Of a stretch of DNA of 64,000 nt, positions 62,858 to 64,000 are shown piece after piece. The stretch is from Chaenocephalus aceratus (lineage: Eukaryota; Chordata; Actinopteri; Perciformes; Channichthyidae). Position 1 is the first letter of the stretch; every line of letters begins with the position of its first letter. The position numbers and the translations under genes are program-made. The notes under the pieces were generated by a model. It ran no database searches. It saw nothing but the letters and a program-made list of their open reading frames with translations, and was not told the origin of the DNA. Location of the stretch: positions 23,750,218 to 23,814,217 of the forward strand of contig CM043800.1 of assembly GCA_023974075.1 (NCBI GenBank). Reading direction: 5' to 3'.

Positions 62858-64000
62858 CTTGGCTAGTTAAGCTTTTCTGAAACAAATGTGTCGATGGGTC
62901 ATTGTTCAAAATGCTAAAATTAGCTTCCTATGAAAATATTTGGGGTAGCTGCGGGATATCACTCATTACGACATCAACATAACTCGAGGATGTTTCTGTA
63001 ACTTGGCAACTGCTGTCGCTAGGCAACAGTGATAAACATGGAGGCAGCTTCATGAGTCAGAGTTCCAATATGGAAGCCAAGCGCAGGAACTTAAAAACAG
63101 CTTTAATGAACAACGTTGTCCTCCGCACTGCACATGATGCTCAAAACGACTTCTGCGTGGGACCTACAAAGTTTCCATAACAAACGTTACCACAACATAT
63201 GATGCAGGCAGGGTCTAATTTAATCCTCTCTGGCATTTATGACAGCACTGTGACAAGCTGGGTCAGCAGCATGCTGTGTGTATGCTAAAACACAGAGAGC
63301 GATACTGACCACATCGCTCTAAAGCCTTACATCTAGTTTAAAAAAACTAACCAGAGAAATGTCAAGCTCATCAATTTGTTCAATTTGGTAAGGCTTCCTC
63401 CTAAAGGGAACATTACATGACACATTTACTACCAGGACACACCTCCTTTAACCCTTTCTGCTTGTAGATGTCACTTATCTGAATGCATTTGCCTTATGAC
63501 GGACAATAGACAACAATGGCCAAACTAATCATGCTCATGATGTTCAAAACAGATCAGAAAAGTCATTAGTTTCAAAGAGAAATGTGACAAAGACATGTTT
63601 ACAGTAGTTATTAGCTTGAATATAATTCAATCTAATGAGGACAGTATTTTTTCCAGACAGAGACGAGTTAAAATTATGTTAATATTAATGTTGCCCGGCT
63701 CCACTTCACAGACTGAAAATGAGTCAACAATAGACATTATACCAGCATGAAAAAACATGAAAACAAGCCGCATCAAAACTTTTATAAAAAAGGCCTCACT
63801 TGAGAGAATCATGCAAGGAGGAAAACCAGAATGGGTATGGAAGAAATGTCCAAGTATGGCTTTTCACATATTCTGCTCTCAGAGTGAGCAGCCACATCTG
63901 AGATTAATGAGACACAGGCTTGACAAAGAGGGAGGGCGCCATCTTTTCTCAATTCCGCATCAAGATGTAAACAATGTCCCACCCTCTAAAAGGTCCCTGA
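62858..64000. other. Non-coding sequence at the window end
   Basis: No exon or named repeat recognised. It probably belongs to the 5' intron or upstream region of kif13a. Confidence 0.4.

Overview
The window is vertebrate nuclear DNA, almost certainly from a ray-finned (teleost) fish. Genes are intron-rich with GT-AG (and at least one GC-AG) splice sites. The proteins read from joined exons resemble vertebrate orthologues, and the interspersed repeats (hAT, piggyBac and Harbinger MITEs, L2/Maui-type LINE ends, a Ty3/Gypsy-like solo LTR, long CA/GT and GA microsatellites) are typical of fish. There are no bacterial genes, CRISPR arrays or operons.

All seven recognisable protein-coding genes lie on the minus strand. 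In transcription order, from high to low coordinate, they are: kif13a (57062-31766, its first coding exons apparently upstream of the window), rbm24 (28641-24762), grina (20883-18088), spatc1 (17368-15445), smpd5 (12294-9771), malsu1 (9231-7724) and an npy-family neuropeptide gene (3122-2779, last exon not placed). Exons were placed by reading splice sites and reading frames by eye against remembered family sequences; no alignment was run. The order joins three human linkage groups: NPY/MALSU1 (7p15), SMPD5/SPATC1/GRINA (8q24.3) and RBM24/KIF13A (6p22.3).

Region by region: 1-2.8 kb has no recognised gene. The npy-like gene has a TATA promoter at about 3.53 kb, with a perfect 16-bp inverted repeat in its first intron and diverged duplicated non-coding blocks upstream. 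malsu1, smpd5, spatc1 and grina form a compact cluster at 7.7-21 kb, broken by a MITE at 13.7-14.7 kb that carries a nested solo LTR. 21-24.7 kb is non-coding (one MITE, then the rbm24 3' UTR). rbm24 and kif13a follow. kif13a introns hold most of the mobile DNA: a nested Harbinger complex with a 66-bp perfect palindrome, a piggyBac MITE, two LINE fragments, hAT MITEs and microsatellites. 57-64 kb is intronic or upstream of kif13a and holds a hAT element with a BED zinc-finger ORF nested in an older MITE.

The genes do not form one pathway: they cover a secreted peptide hormone, mitochondrial ribosome assembly, sphingomyelin hydrolysis, a sperm centrosomal protein, a Bax-inhibitor-type membrane protein, a muscle RNA-binding protein and a cargo kinesin. 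The observations most worth checking are: (1) a KIF13A whose C-terminus ends in a complete CAP-Gly domain, unlike human KIF13A; (2) a kif13a intron with (AC)n directly after its 5' splice site and (GU)n directly before its 3' splice site, so that the RNA ends could pair; (3) single-base insertions that break the expected frame in grina and kif13a, possibly assembly errors; (4) a roughly 21-copy hexapeptide expansion in GRINA; and (5) several mobile elements with exact target-site duplications.
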